DNA from: Gracilinema caldarium DSM 7334
GTDB taxonomy: Bacteria; Spirochaetota; Spirochaetia; Treponematales; Breznakiellaceae
Direction of reading: 5' to 3'
NCBI RefSeq assembly: GCF_000219725.1
Contig: NC_015732.1
Span: 2,542,001-2,606,000, forward strand
Length of the DNA stretch: 64,000 nt
Shown: positions 7,828 through 16,473 of the stretch, in pieces
How the letters are laid out: every line of letters begins with the position of its first letter
Position numbering within the stretch: position 1 is the first letter of the stretch
Notes under the pieces: model-generated
Seen by the model: only the letters and a program-made list of their open reading frames with translations
The model's database searches: none
What the model was told of the DNA's origin: nothing
Made by a program: the position numbers and the translations under genes

Positions 7828-8253
7828 CTATATAAAAAACGGGAATTTCATTAATTTTTTTTTCCAGGAATCATCGTTGGTTATAATGCAGTCAGCCCCA
7901 TAAGAGAGAGCAGTAGCAACTTGAATTGCATCGGGCGTTTTAAGATTATAAGCACAACGAATTCGAGCTGTTTCTTCTGCACATTGAACGGTAAAGGGTA
8001 GTAATGAAAGATGTTTAGAAAAGGTAAAATATGCCCGATATTTTTCCATCAATCTGGTATCCCCTGTCTTTAAGGGTTTTGTAATTATTTCCATATAGGT
8101 GATAAGACTCGTTACAATTTGTTGCTTTCCCCTTTCTACTTGTCTGAATAACATCTCGAGGGGATCGGCATAGACAGGATGATCCTCAAAAAAATATATA
8201 AATGGGGCTGTATCCATAAAAATAATGGAATATGAATCTAAGTTTATTGCCAT
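7828..8253 (-). CDS. PIN-domain toxin (VapC-like)
   Basis: The 141-residue protein shows the PIN ribonuclease acidic centre: D14 in FMDTAPFIYFFE, E55 in TYMEII, D108 in LKTPDAIQVATA and the D127/D128 pair in ITNDDSW. Such toxins cleave RNA when released from their antitoxin. Its start overlaps the upstream antitoxin gene by 10 bases, the usual antitoxin-first layout. All expected catalytic residues are present, so it is probably functional. Confidence 0.85.
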   Translation of the reverse strand: MAINLDSYSIIFMDTAPFIYFFEDHPVYADPLEMLFRQVERGKQQIVTSLITYMEIITKPLKTGDTRLMEKYRAYFTFSKHLSLLPFTVQCAEETARIRCAYNLKTPDAIQVATALSYGADCIITNDDSWKKKLMKFPFFI

Positions 8254-8498
8254 TCATCACGCTCGGCTTTGATATATTCAGTTGTTTTATCATGTTGCCA
8301 GATACTTTTACCAAGTCCGCGGGCTTGAGAGAAAAGCAGTTCCCCCCTATTATCTGAATCATCCGGACTAGTAGTACATTTTACTAGTTTGGCAACCATC
8401 TTCCCTGATCGCTCAATGGTGATTTCCTCATTATTCAATAGAACGCGGGAAAGAAGTTCTCCAAATTTCATGCGGGCTTCCATGGCTGTGACCTTCAT
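8244..8498 (-). CDS. Phd/YefM-family antitoxin
   Basis: The 84-residue product begins MKVTAMEARMKFGELLSRV and continues with ITIERSGKMVAKLVK, the Phd/YefM DNA-binding fold. A charged C-terminal tail follows that would bind the toxin. GGAAGG lies 5 bases before ATG 8498. It is the first gene of a two-gene operon with the PIN toxin. The promoter region holds several ATCATAA-type repeats, as expected for autoregulation. Confidence 0.85.
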   Translation of the reverse strand: MKVTAMEARMKFGELLSRVLLNNEEITIERSGKMVAKLVKCTTSPDDSDNRGELLFSQARGLGKSIWQHDKTTEYIKAERDEWQ

Positions 8499-8522
8499 AC
8501 GCCTTCCATCATAATCATAATA

Positions 8523-8551
8523 ATTATACTAATCATAACAATCTGAGTCAA
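8523..8551 (-). promoter_or_regulatory. Promoter of the PIN/Phd operon
   Basis: TTGACT (8546-8551) and a perfect TATAAT (8523-8528) are 17 bases apart on the minus strand. ATCATAA-type repeats at about 8508-8540 overlap the -10 region and are likely antitoxin operators. Confidence 0.7.
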
Positions 8552-8615
8552 CAAATAGCCCCCTCCTGCCCATTCATATAGACGTACAAATTGCAGGCGG
8601 GCTATACATAACCCT

Positions 8616-10298
8616 ATGTCTAAAACAATACAAAAACAAACCAGCCTGCGCCGGGCCCTCCATTATGTGCAGGATTCCCGCCGGCTCTTTGCCTTAGGTC
8701 TTTTTGCCATCATCGTACTCACCGCAGGGAACCTGGCGGGTCCCCTCATCCTCCGGTCCATTATTGATGAGGCAATACCCAAGGGAGACCTGTGGGGGCT
8801 CATGTTCCGGGCCGCACTTTATCTTATGATACTTCTTTTTATGGGAATCTTAAGCTATGTGGGCATGATCACCATTGCCCGGATGGGACTCGAAGTCGTG
8901 AGCCGCATCAAGTATGATGTATTTTCTCACCTCCTTACCCTTCCTGTATCCTATTTCGATGCCCACCCTGTGGGGGAGCTCATCTCCCGCACTGAAAACG
9001 ACTGCGAACGGGTGCGGGAACTCTTTTCACAGATTGCGGTTACCATCATCGTCAATAGCCTCTTTTTTCTTGGCATGCTGGCGGTCTGTCTGTACCTGGA
9101 ACCCAAGGTAACCCTCTATCTTGCCATAGCAACACCGGTAGTTCTCATGCTGGTAATCCTGGTTTTTGACAAACTCAGATATTTTTATGACCTGCACCGC
9201 CAGTACCAGGCACAAATTCTTGCCCACATTACAGAGTTTATCCAGGGCTGGGATATATTGCGGGTTTTTAACCGGAAAGACTGGGCAATCAGCAGGGTTG
9301 ATGAATGCTCACGACAGCGGCGGGACGTGGATGTAAAAACCAGCATGCTCCAGTATGGGATTATGGGTGCCCTGAACTTTTCACTGGGCCCCCTTTTTAT
9401 GGTCCTGATTATCATCTTTTTTGTTCCCCAGGTCGTACAGGGAGCCCTGACCATGGGAACCCTCCTGGTGTTTTTTGAATACAGCCGCCGTATCTTTGAG
9501 CCCATCTTGGCCATCGCGGAAAACATCCGGGGTATTCATCAAGCCCGGGTCTCGCTGGACAGGATCTTTACCATTCTCGACCTGGAACCGGAAATTACGA
9601 TACCCCATCAAAGAACGGAAGGGCCAATTACCTTTGAGCATGAAATCGAATCCCGCCATGTATGGTTTGCCTACAAAGGGGAAGACTGGGTGCTCAAGGA
9701 TGTATCCTTTACAGTACACCGGGGAGAATCCCTGGCAGTAGTGGGAGCCTCCGGTTCAGGAAAGAGCACCACCATAGGACTGCTCTGCGGCTTTTACCGG
9801 CCCCAGCGAGGAGAAATATTGATTGATGGGCAGAACCTGGCAACTTTGGATCTGTCCCGATGGCGGCGGAACATAGGCCTTGTTCTGCAGGACGTGTATC
9901 TCTTTCCCGGTTCTGTGCTGGAAAATATACGGTTCTATGATGATGCTAGGGGAGGCAACATTTCTGCCGGTGAAAAGCAGCTGCTTTCCTTTGCCCGGGC
10001 CCTTGCCTTTAACCCGCAACTCGTTATTCTCGACGAAGCAACCGCCAGTGTAGATATCCAGACCGAACGGAAAATTCATGAAAGCATGAAGGTCCTCTTT
10101 GCAGGGAGAACCGCAGTCGTGGTTGCACACCGGCTTTCATCAATCTAAAATGCAGACTGTATTCTCTTCTTTAAGGATGGTCAGATTGCCCAACGGGGAC
10201 GGCATGAAGAACTTCTGGCCCACTTCCCGCCCTACGCAGAACTGGTCCGGCTCCAGTTCCCGAACCTTGATGTGCTTAACGGAGGAGACCGCCCATGA
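8616..10298 (+). pseudogene. ABC exporter half-transporter, first of a pair, inactivated
   Basis: The frame encodes a type-I ABC exporter: about six membrane segments in residues 1-300, then an ATPase with Walker A GASGSGKST (377-385), Walker B VILDEATASVD and the H-loop. Two lesions are visible. Roughly 35-40 residues normally lying between the VLENIRFYDDA region and the signature (here NISAGEKQ) are missing without a frame change. An in-frame TAA at 10146-10148 falls where family members usually have Gln (CAA to TAA) in RLSSIQNAD. The same frame then continues for about 50 family-like residues (NADCILFFKDGQIAQRG...) to the TGA at 10296-10298, overlapping the next gene. It was once half of a heterodimeric exporter. 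Confidence 0.85.
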
Positions 10299-11679
10299 CC
10301 TCTCAAACCGGTAGAGCCCATACTCATGACGCCCTGCGACACCTCCGCTGGATCTGGCATATCTGGCGGGAACGGAAAGCCCTCATAGGGCTCCTCTTTT
10401 TTTTAACACTCCTCTCCAGCCTCGTCGCGGTCAGCTACCCCTACCTGACGAAACTGCTTATCGATATGCTCCAGCAGCTCATCGAATCCCAGCCAAGTTT
10501 GACCCAGGTACAAAAAGAGACCTGGAGAATTGCGGGGCTTTTTATCGTTGTCGGGCTTACCGGACTAATGGCTTCCCTCTTTCCGGGAATCCGCGGGGCG
10601 GTGAATGTCATTTTCGAGCATCTCATCAGGATGAAGTACTTTAATATCGTTCTGCAAAAGGATTACTGATTTTTCGCCAGCTTCCGTTCAGGGGACATTG
10701 TAACCCGGCTCACCGATGACATCTACGATTTCCCCAAACTCGGCTGGTTCCTCTGTTCGGGCATTTTCCGGGCGGTAGAATCAATCAGCAAGGTCATATT
10801 CTGCCTGGCCGCTATGTTCCTCATTAACGGCAAACTGACCCTGCTTTACCTCATATCGCTCCCCTTCACCATTTTGGTGTTTTATTTGGTATAGGACCGG
10901 ATCTACGATACCTTTCGGCGCAATCAGGACGCCATTTCAGAGATCAATTCCCAATGTGTTTTTAGTATCCCGGCCGGGGAACACCAGCTTTGTCAGACCT
11001 GAGTTTTTCAGTACAGCGGGGTGAGCGGCTTGCCATTCTGGGATCGGTTAGGTCCGGGAAATCGACCCTGCTAAAATTGATGGCAGGACTCCTCCCTTCA
11101 GAAAAAGGTTCTATCTATATTAACGGGAAACCCCTCTCCAGCTATGCACCGTAGACACTATCAACCCTTATTGCCTATGTGCCCCAGGAAGCCCTGCTCT
11201 TTTCAGGGACCATCAGGGAAAATGTAGCCTTTGGAAGCCCCGGCATAGGTGCTGAGATCTCCCAGGAAGCCTTTGAAGAGGCGATTGCCATCGCTCAGAT
11301 GAAACGGGAAATCGAAGCCTTCGCCCTCAAAGACCAGACCCTCCTGGGCCAGCGGGGTGTAAGCCTCTCCGGGGGTCAGAAACAACGGCTTGCCATCGCC
11401 AGTGCCCTGGCCCAAAAAGCCCAGATACTCCTTCTCGATGACATTACCGCCAGTCTCGATGCAGCCAATGAAGACTTCCTCTGGCAGGCTCTCACCGAAA
11501 GATACCATGATATGACCTGTCTTGTTGTCTCCCATCGCCTGTCTACCCTGCAATATGTTGATCGGATTCTCTTCCTTTCCCAGGGTCATATACATGCTCT
11601 CGGGCGTTATGATGAGCTCATTGACACAAACCCCGATTATCGGACCTTTATGCAGGAACACATGAAAGCTAAAATGTAG
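10295..11679 (+). pseudogene. ABC exporter half-transporter, second of a pair, inactivated
   Basis: The 5' part (from ATG 10295, overlapping the previous gene by 4 bases) encodes membrane segments and stops at TGA 10667-10669. The frame continues as FFASFRSGDIVTRLTDDIYD to a TAG at 10892-10894 and on to about 10970. A deletion with a frame change then joins it to an ATPase domain. That domain reads GERLAILGSVRSGKST, with Arg replacing the usual Gly in Walker A, has another TAG at 11152-11154, and then runs intact through SLSGGQKQRLAIASALAQ and ILLLDDITASLD to 11679. Both halves of the exporter are therefore dead. All point lesions that can be interpreted fit transitions. Confidence 0.85.
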
Positions 11680-11752
11680 TATACTATATAAAACAACGCT
11701 GAAAAATTGCCAGGGTTATAGGAATACAAGTGAAGAACTCAGGAGGTTCCAC

Positions 11753-12229
11753 ATGGCGCAGGGTATTATTGTCTATGTAACCAGGACAGGAAATTGCAGA
11801 AAACTTGCAGAACTGGCCGCAAAAGAAACCGGTTTTCCTGTTCATGAGGTCCAAGACCTGGTCAACCGAAAAGGTCTCTGGGGATGGCTGAAAGCAGGTT
11901 TTCAAGCCTCGACAGGGACTGCCTCGCCCATCAAAGAGGCGGAGCTTAACCTGGCAGAACCGGATACCATTATCCTCGTGTATCCCGTATGGGCTTCCTC
12001 GGTCTGCCCACCCATCCGCACCTGGCTTAGAAAGCATACAAAGGAAATTCAAAATAAAAAAATTGGCCTTATCACCAGCAATCTCGGCAGTCCCGGCGAA
12101 CGGGTCCGTGCATCCTTTGAGCGGGAGTTTTACCCCTTAAAAGCCTTTACGGTTATTCAGGAACGGGAAACTGAAACAGAGCGCCTTCAAAAAGTTCGGA
12201 TCTTTATAGAGAACCTGCTTAAAAACTAA
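11753..12229 (+). CDS. Flavodoxin-like protein
   Basis: The 158-residue product begins IIVYVTRTGNCRKLAELAA, a flavodoxin-type FMN phosphate loop (T-x-T/R-G-N-x-x-K/R). It continues with IILVYPVWASSVCPPIRTWL and IGLITSNLGSPGERV, the other FMN contact strands. It is probably a cytosolic FMN protein acting as an electron carrier or small reductase. AGGAGG lies 5-6 bases before the ATG. It is followed 12 bases later by an aldo/keto reductase, with which it likely forms an operon and perhaps shares redox work. Confidence 0.8.
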   Translation: MAQGIIVYVTRTGNCRKLAELAAKETGFPVHEVQDLVNRKGLWGWLKAGFQASTGTASPIKEAELNLAEPDTIILVYPVWASSVCPPIRTWLRKHTKEIQNKKIGLITSNLGSPGERVRASFEREFYPLKAFTVIQERETETERLQKVRIFIENLLKN

Positions 12230-12241
12230 AGAAGGCATCTA

Positions 12242-13114
12242 ATGAAAAGGCAAACTCAATTACCCCGACGCATATATAAGGGAAAAGATGAACTGTCAAT
12301 CATCGGGTTTGGCGGTATTGTGGTCTGTTCGGTTTCCCAGAAAGAGGCGGATCATTATGTGGCAGAGGCAATGGACCTGGGAATTAATTATTTTGATGTA
12401 GCCCCAAGCTATTTTGATGGTGAAGCTGAAATAAAGCTTGGCAATGCCCTTAAACCCTGGCGTAAGGAAGTATTCCTGGCCTGTAAAACCACCCGGCGGG
12501 ATGCAGCAGGGGCCAGAGCAGAACTAGAAACCTCGCTTAAGCGGGCTCATACAGACCATTTTGACCTCTACCAATTTCATGCGCTTACCACTATGGGCGA
12601 GGTATCCAAAATACTTGGCCCCAGCGGTGCGGCAGAAACCTTCATCAAGGCGAAGGAAGCGGGCTTGGTCCGCTATCTGGGTTTTTCTGCCCACTCAGTA
12701 GAGGCAGCGCTAACCCTTCTGGATCAATTCCCCATCGATTCGGTGCTGTTCCCCCTCAATATGGTGAGCATAAAGCAGGGGAACTTTGGGCTTCAAATAC
12801 TGGAAAAAGCCAAAGAAAAGGGTGCGGCCCGGCTTGCATTAAAAGCGCTTGCTTATACACCCTGGCAGGAAGGTGAGCCCCATACCTACAGTAAAGCCTG
12901 GTATAAGCCGATTGAAGATCCGGACCTGCAGGATAAGGCATTACGTTATACCCTGAGTCTCGATATCACCGCTGCCATTCCTCCAGGCCACTATGAGCTG
13001 TACAGGAGAGCCGTAGATATTGCGAGCCACTTCAAACCCCTCACCCAGGAGGAGCAAAACACCCTGGATCAGGCCATTTCTGGCCTTACCCCTCTTTTCC
13101 CGCTCAAGGAGTAA
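12242..13114 (+). CDS. Aldo/keto reductase
   Basis: The 290-residue protein has the AKR catalytic tetrad: D52 and Y57 in NYFDVAPSYFDGEAEIKLG, K82 in FLACKTTRRD, and H113 in FDLYQFHAL. The TIM-barrel framework is complete (GLVRYLGFSAHS, ARLALKALAYTP). It would use NADPH to reduce a carbonyl; the substrate cannot be read from sequence. There is no C-terminal ferredoxin-like Cys cluster, unlike some anaerobe AKRs. It follows the flavodoxin-like gene closely. Confidence 0.88.
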   Translation: MKRQTQLPRRIYKGKDELSIIGFGGIVVCSVSQKEADHYVAEAMDLGINYFDVAPSYFDGEAEIKLGNALKPWRKEVFLACKTTRRDAAGARAELETSLKRAHTDHFDLYQFHALTTMGEVSKILGPSGAAETFIKAKEAGLVRYLGFSAHSVEAALTLLDQFPIDSVLFPLNMVSIKQGNFGLQILEKAKEKGAARLALKALAYTPWQEGEPHTYSKAWYKPIEDPDLQDKALRYTLSLDITAAIPPGHYELYRRAVDIASHFKPLTQEEQNTLDQAISGLTPLFPLKE

Positions 13115-13228
13115 TCAGGATCGAAGAGCCTGTCTATCTACAATCAGGGCAAGAACTGCGGTATTGAAAGCTCCCTGCAGGAATACTGCCAGTATAAGCG
13201 ATATAAAAGCAGGGCAAACCAGGAAATC

Positions 13229-13478
13229 CTACGTTTTTTTTCTACGCTTACCCAGAACCGCATAAAAGAGTAATACCAGGTGGATGAACCAGAAGGCGAG
13301 ATATAGACTCAGCCGGTACCCTTTTGGGACCATCCCTGAATGTGAGCATCAGCCTGGGATGCTCCAGCGGGTAATCATACCAATTCAAGAAACAAGAAGC
13401 CGAAAAGAAGCACCAATCATAAAAAAGAGCAACACAAAACCGGTGATAAACAAGTAGGTAAAAACAGCAGACACAAAT
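13229..13478 (-). pseudogene. Remnant of a small membrane-protein gene
   Basis: This stretch of the 364-base gap between genes is not random on the minus strand. One frame reads TYLFITGFVLLFFMIGASF, a second reads NWYDYPLEHPRLMLTFRDG, and the first resumes as GYRLSLYLAFWFIHLVLLF ending GKRRKKT. Together they suggest a membrane-loop-membrane protein broken by two frameshifts. No family is recognised. It lies directly after the lipoprotein gene and may have been its operon partner. The remaining 115 bases (13115-13228) show nothing clear. Confidence 0.4.
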
Positions 13479-14261
13479 TTAGTTCTGATAGATCCGCCAG
13501 AGTATGCTTCCCTCATAGGTAAAAGGCTTAAGTTCTACCCATGGTATAAAAACACTAACAGGTTCAGGTTGTACCGAAGCATAACTGTGAGGAAATTTAA
13601 AGGTGTATATAAAATAAATTCCATTATCCGCCACATGCAGGTTAAAAAGATCATCCGGGCCATAGGGTAATGGAATACCTAATTCGGTTAATACTGGTTC
13701 CACCTCCGGATGCTGCTGATATACAGCCTTGAGCTGTTTTTCCACCGACGGAATTATACGATCGCTTACGAACCTGGCCATGGCAAGATCATCTTCAAAC
13801 ATCGATTCCGGACCATGGGGTATCCCATTCTCAAGTTCTACCAGCACCATTGAAGTAGAAGTATTTTGATATGCTCCCATGGTATCAATAGTCCACTGCA
13901 CCTGGAGAAAGCTCCTCGTAAAATAGACAATTTCGCCCCGAGCTTTGATAAATGGCACTAAGCCATCCTGAAAATCCTTGGTAAGTTCATCCACCGTTCT
14001 TCCAAGCACAGATTCAGGCCCTATATGATAATTAATACGTTCAAGTATATTTTTATTTTGTGGGCCCCTATACACCGGGTATTCCAGGAATGCCTTTTGT
14101 ACCGGATAATCCGTAGCCCGAATGACAAAGTCGTGCCGCATCATGATAATCGGTTCCTGCGTTTGTTCTTTTTTCGTAGTACAGGATACTAAGGGTATAC
14201 AAAATGATATCAGCATAATAAGATAATTGAGAAAACAATAATTTCGTTTAAATATTGGCAT
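13479..14261 (-). CDS. Lipoprotein with a DUF3298-like domain
   Basis: From ATG 14261 the 260-residue product has a basic start, a hydrophobic core and the lipobox LVSC with C27, so it is likely anchored in the envelope facing the periplasm. The body resembles DUF4163/DUF3298 (RsiV-like) proteins: paired beta-rich segments such as VYFTRSFLQVQWTIDTMG, then FMEDDLA-like and PYGPDDLFNLHVADNGIYFIY, and a final FIPWVELKPF. Function is unknown. GGAGA lies 9 bases before the chosen ATG; the frame is open 10 codons further. Confidence 0.7.
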   Translation of the reverse strand: MPIFKRNYCFLNYLIMLISFCIPLVSCTTKKEQTQEPIIMMRHDFVIRATDYPVQKAFLEYPVYRGPQNKNILERINYHIGPESVLGRTVDELTKDFQDGLVPFIKARGEIVYFTRSFLQVQWTIDTMGAYQNTSTSMVLVELENGIPHGPESMFEDDLAMARFVSDRIIPSVEKQLKAVYQQHPEVEPVLTELGIPLPYGPDDLFNLHVADNGIYFIYTFKFPHSYASVQPEPVSVFIPWVELKPFTYEGSILWRIYQN

Positions 14262-14420
14262 AGCTAACATTCTCCACGTGGTTATGTACATTATAACAAA
14301 TTAACTTGAAACATTTTATAAGAATTCTATTAAATATACTATGTTTTTCAAAGTACTTTGTGATACTATGTATTTATGACAGCAATGACAGACCAAGTGT
14401 GTAATATGTGGAGGTTTTCC

Positions 14421-15023
14421 ATGAACTCTGATATTGCTCCAGATGCAGAAGCACAGTTATCCCTCATTACCCAAATGATGAAAGAATCAAGAGAAACCAT
14501 ATTCCATCTTGGGTTTCCTTCTATAGTGTGGGGCGTTACCATCAGCATAGGAACGCTGATAAGCTATATTTTTTCTGCAAACGCTTGGTATACAGCCATA
14601 GCTCCCCTTTGGGGTATACTTTTTATTTTTGCAAGCCTCCTCAACATAAGTTATTTCCGTAGATGGGGCTTTAGAGAGAGAAAATCGACTTTAATTAGCC
14701 GCCTTTTTAAGGATCTTTGGATCTTTATGCTCATAACAACCCTTTTGTTGTGGCTGAGCGGTCTACTCTTGCATAAAAATCTATCCTTTTCTTTCATGTT
14801 TTGTTTCATTTGCATTGTAGTAAGTGGGGGATATTGGTTAAGTGCCACGTTATCTGGTTTATTCCTTGTTCGTTGCCTGAGTATAGCTTGGCTCATTGGC
14901 AGCTTCACGGTCCTCTTTGTACCTGAAGTGTGGACTCCAGCCATCATGGGACTCTGGGCTTTTTTATTCGAAGCAGTTCCAGGTTTATACCTTTATGTCA
15001 GAGAAAGAAAAGAATCCCTTTAA
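14421..15023 (+). CDS. Membrane protein with about five helices
   Basis: The 200-residue product (ATG 14421, GGAGG 6 bases upstream) starts with a short soluble helix (MNSDIAPDAEAQLSLITQMM). It then has about five to six hydrophobic segments (IVWGVTISIGTLISYIF, TAIAPLWGILFIFASLL, IFMLITTLLLWLSGLLL and others). No enzyme motif is visible. Its end overlaps the winged-helix regulator gene by 29 bases, and the set 14421-15878 looks like one operon. Membrane proteins paired with such regulators are common and mostly uncharacterised. Confidence 0.75.
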   Translation: MNSDIAPDAEAQLSLITQMMKESRETIFHLGFPSIVWGVTISIGTLISYIFSANAWYTAIAPLWGILFIFASLLNISYFRRWGFRERKSTLISRLFKDLWIFMLITTLLLWLSGLLLHKNLSFSFMFCFICIVVSGGYWLSATLSGLFLVRCLSIAWLIGSFTVLFVPEVWTPAIMGLWAFLFEAVPGLYLYVRERKESL

Positions 15024-15327
15024 CTACGAACATATTGATGAACTGCTCTCATCCCGTATCCGGCTTTCAGTGATTGCTCTGCTGGCAGGCTGTGATGAAG
15101 CTGAATTTACCTATATTCGAGACCAGGTTAATACATCAGATGGAAATTTGGCGGTCCATCTGAGAAAACTGGAAGACGCTGGTTATGTAAGCTACGAAAA
15201 GCGTTTTTTAGGCCGAAAACCAGCCACTTTTTACCGTATCACACCCACAGGGCAGACAGCCCTGCTTGAATACAGCCGTCATCTGGCTGAATTACTATCA
15301 ACCTTACCCAAAGGAGGTACACCATGA
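14995..15327 (+). CDS. Winged-helix transcriptional regulator
   Basis: The 110-residue product reads SSRIRLSVIALLAGCDEAEFTYIRDQ, then VNTSDGNLAVHLRKLEDAGYVSYEK and KPATFYRITPTGQTALLEY. This is the compact winged-helix type annotated as HTH_34 or ArsR/MarR-like. It overlaps the membrane protein upstream by 29 bases and the exported protein downstream by 4 bases (ATGA), so translation is probably coupled. It likely regulates its own operon, an inference from position. ATG 14995 is preferred over the longer open frame because homology starts there. Confidence 0.85.
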   Translation: MSEKEKNPFNYEHIDELLSSRIRLSVIALLAGCDEAEFTYIRDQVNTSDGNLAVHLRKLEDAGYVSYEKRFLGRKPATFYRITPTGQTALLEYSRHLAELLSTLPKGGTP

Positions 15328-15878
15328 AGGGTACAACCAACACACAAAGGGCTTTGGTATACTTTACCATTCTGGCTCTATGTATTACAAGCCAGATCTT
15401 TGCAAATCCGGAAACAGTACAGAACTACTGTACCGGAAATGTATCACTTGGCTTTTCTGTTCAGGAATGGGAAGATGATTTAGGAATGGGTTTAGGCCTT
15501 ACAAGCCCCTGGTTTCTCTATGAAAAAGCTGCCATACGAGTAAGCGGTAACGTACTCTTTAAAACAGATAACCAATGGAAACCCTATTATGCAATCCGTA
15601 CTGGCCTGATTGGCGGGAGTTTTATGCAAAGTGCCGATATACGCCTTTATGGAGAAGGAGGTTTTCTCTTCCTGTTCCCCGACACATCCTTTGATAGTGC
15701 AAGTTTTAGGCTTGGTGGCTATGGGCATTTTGGTTTTGAATTTTTTCTCAGCACCACACCCGGTTCAGGCAGCTATTTTATAGAAGTGGGTTCCAATGCT
15801 ATTGATGCAAAGAGCCTAGCAGGGAACCATTACCTTAACGGCTTTGCAACCACCTGCGGTTTCCGGTTTTACCCCTAA
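15324..15878 (+). CDS. Exported protein, possible small outer-membrane barrel
   Basis: The 184-residue product has a signal peptide (hydrophobic YFTILALCITSQIFA, cleavage near residue 27). The mature part is rich in Gly and aromatics with alternating hydrophobic strands, ending in CGFRFYP, a pattern seen in small beta-barrel outer-membrane proteins. There is no close family by eye. AAAGGAGG is 6 bases before the ATG, and the start overlaps the regulator stop. It likely shares a transcript with the membrane protein and regulator. Confidence 0.65.
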   Translation: MKGTTNTQRALVYFTILALCITSQIFANPETVQNYCTGNVSLGFSVQEWEDDLGMGLGLTSPWFLYEKAAIRVSGNVLFKTDNQWKPYYAIRTGLIGGSFMQSADIRLYGEGGFLFLFPDTSFDSASFRLGGYGHFGFEFFLSTTPGSGSYFIEVGSNAIDAKSLAGNHYLNGFATTCGFRFYP

Positions 15879-15935
15879 GCACAGGGGCCGCCCGGCCGGG
15901 GGCTCTTTGGTACAACTGGTGCAGTTTCTGGCAAT

Positions 15936-15967
15936 AAAAAAGGCGATCGTTATTTAACGACCGCCTT
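15936..15967 (-). terminator. Rho-independent terminator of tRNA-Asn
   Basis: On the minus strand AAGGCG and TCGTTA pair with TAACGA and CGCCTT, with one mismatch and a two-base loop, followed directly by a run of T. It sits 6 bases after the tRNA end. Confidence 0.8.
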
Positions 15968-15973
15968 GCTTAA

Positions 15974-16046
15974 CTCCCCCGCCCGGGCTCGAACCAGGGA
16001 CCCAGTGGTTAACAGCCACTTGCTCTGCCGACTGAGCTACAGGGGA
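15974..16046 (-). tRNA. tRNA-Asn (GTT)
   Basis: The 73-nt gene folds as a cloverleaf. The acceptor TCCCCTG pairs with CGGGGGA, the D arm starts TAGCTCAG, the anticodon stem-loop has GTT in CTGTTAAC, and the T arm contains GGTTCGAGCC. The discriminator is G, as usual for Asn. The CCA end is not encoded. It has its own promoter and terminator. Confidence 0.95.
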
Positions 16047-16064
16047 ATGTACCGTACGTTTGGC

Positions 16065-16093
16065 ACTATACCGAAAACGATTTTTTTTGTCAA
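16065..16093 (-). promoter_or_regulatory. Promoter of tRNA-Asn
   Basis: TTGACA (16088-16093) and TATAGT (16065-16070) are separated by 17 bases on the minus strand, about 20 bases upstream of the tRNA 5' end. Confidence 0.8.
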
Positions 16094-16152
16094 GAGGAAT
16101 AAAAAACCGAACTATAAAATCATGCTATACTATCTGGCGAGGAATCCAATTC

Positions 16153-16473
16153 ATGTATGTTTTAACAACCTTTGTGCCCCACGAATATACCGAAAGCCTC
16201 TTACAGGCTCTCTTTGATGTGGGAGCTGGAGACTATGGTATGTACGACCATTGTGCCTTTGTCTGTAGAGGAGAAGGCCGTTTCCGCCCCAAAGCGGAAG
16301 CCCAGCCTTTTATCGGAACCACCGAACAGGACCAGCGGGTTATAGAGGACCGGATTGAACTTATCGTAAGGGACGAACTCATCGACGCGGTACTGGTAGC
16401 TCTCCACCAGACACACCCCTATGAAACACCGGCCATATATCTCTATAAAATGGATGAACGGGCACTCAGATGA
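16153..16473 (+). CDS. NIF3/CutA-like small protein
   Basis: The 106-residue product reads YVLTTFVPHEYTESLLQALFDVGAG, then GDYGMYDHCAFVCRGEGRF and ALHQTHPYETPAIYLY. This matches the stand-alone domain annotated as the NIF3 N-terminal (YqfO insertion) or CutA1-like ferredoxin fold; HPYETPA is its hallmark. The family is structural and may bind metal. Its stop overlaps the histidine kinase start by 4 bases (ATGA), so the two are translationally coupled. A role tied to the sensor is possible but unproven. Confidence 0.85.
   Translation: MYVLTTFVPHEYTESLLQALFDVGAGDYGMYDHCAFVCRGEGRFRPKAEAQPFIGTTEQDQRVIEDRIELIVRDELIDAVLVALHQTHPYETPAIYLYKMDERALR

Noticed and set aside
8508-8540. ATCATAA repeats as a CRISPR-like or mobile repeat
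   Set aside because: They are short, few and sit on the toxin-antitoxin promoter; operator repeats are the simpler explanation.
15885-15910. GC-rich CCCGGCCGGG palindrome as a terminator of the exported-protein gene
   Set aside because: The stem is only five base pairs with no T-run; too weak to list.
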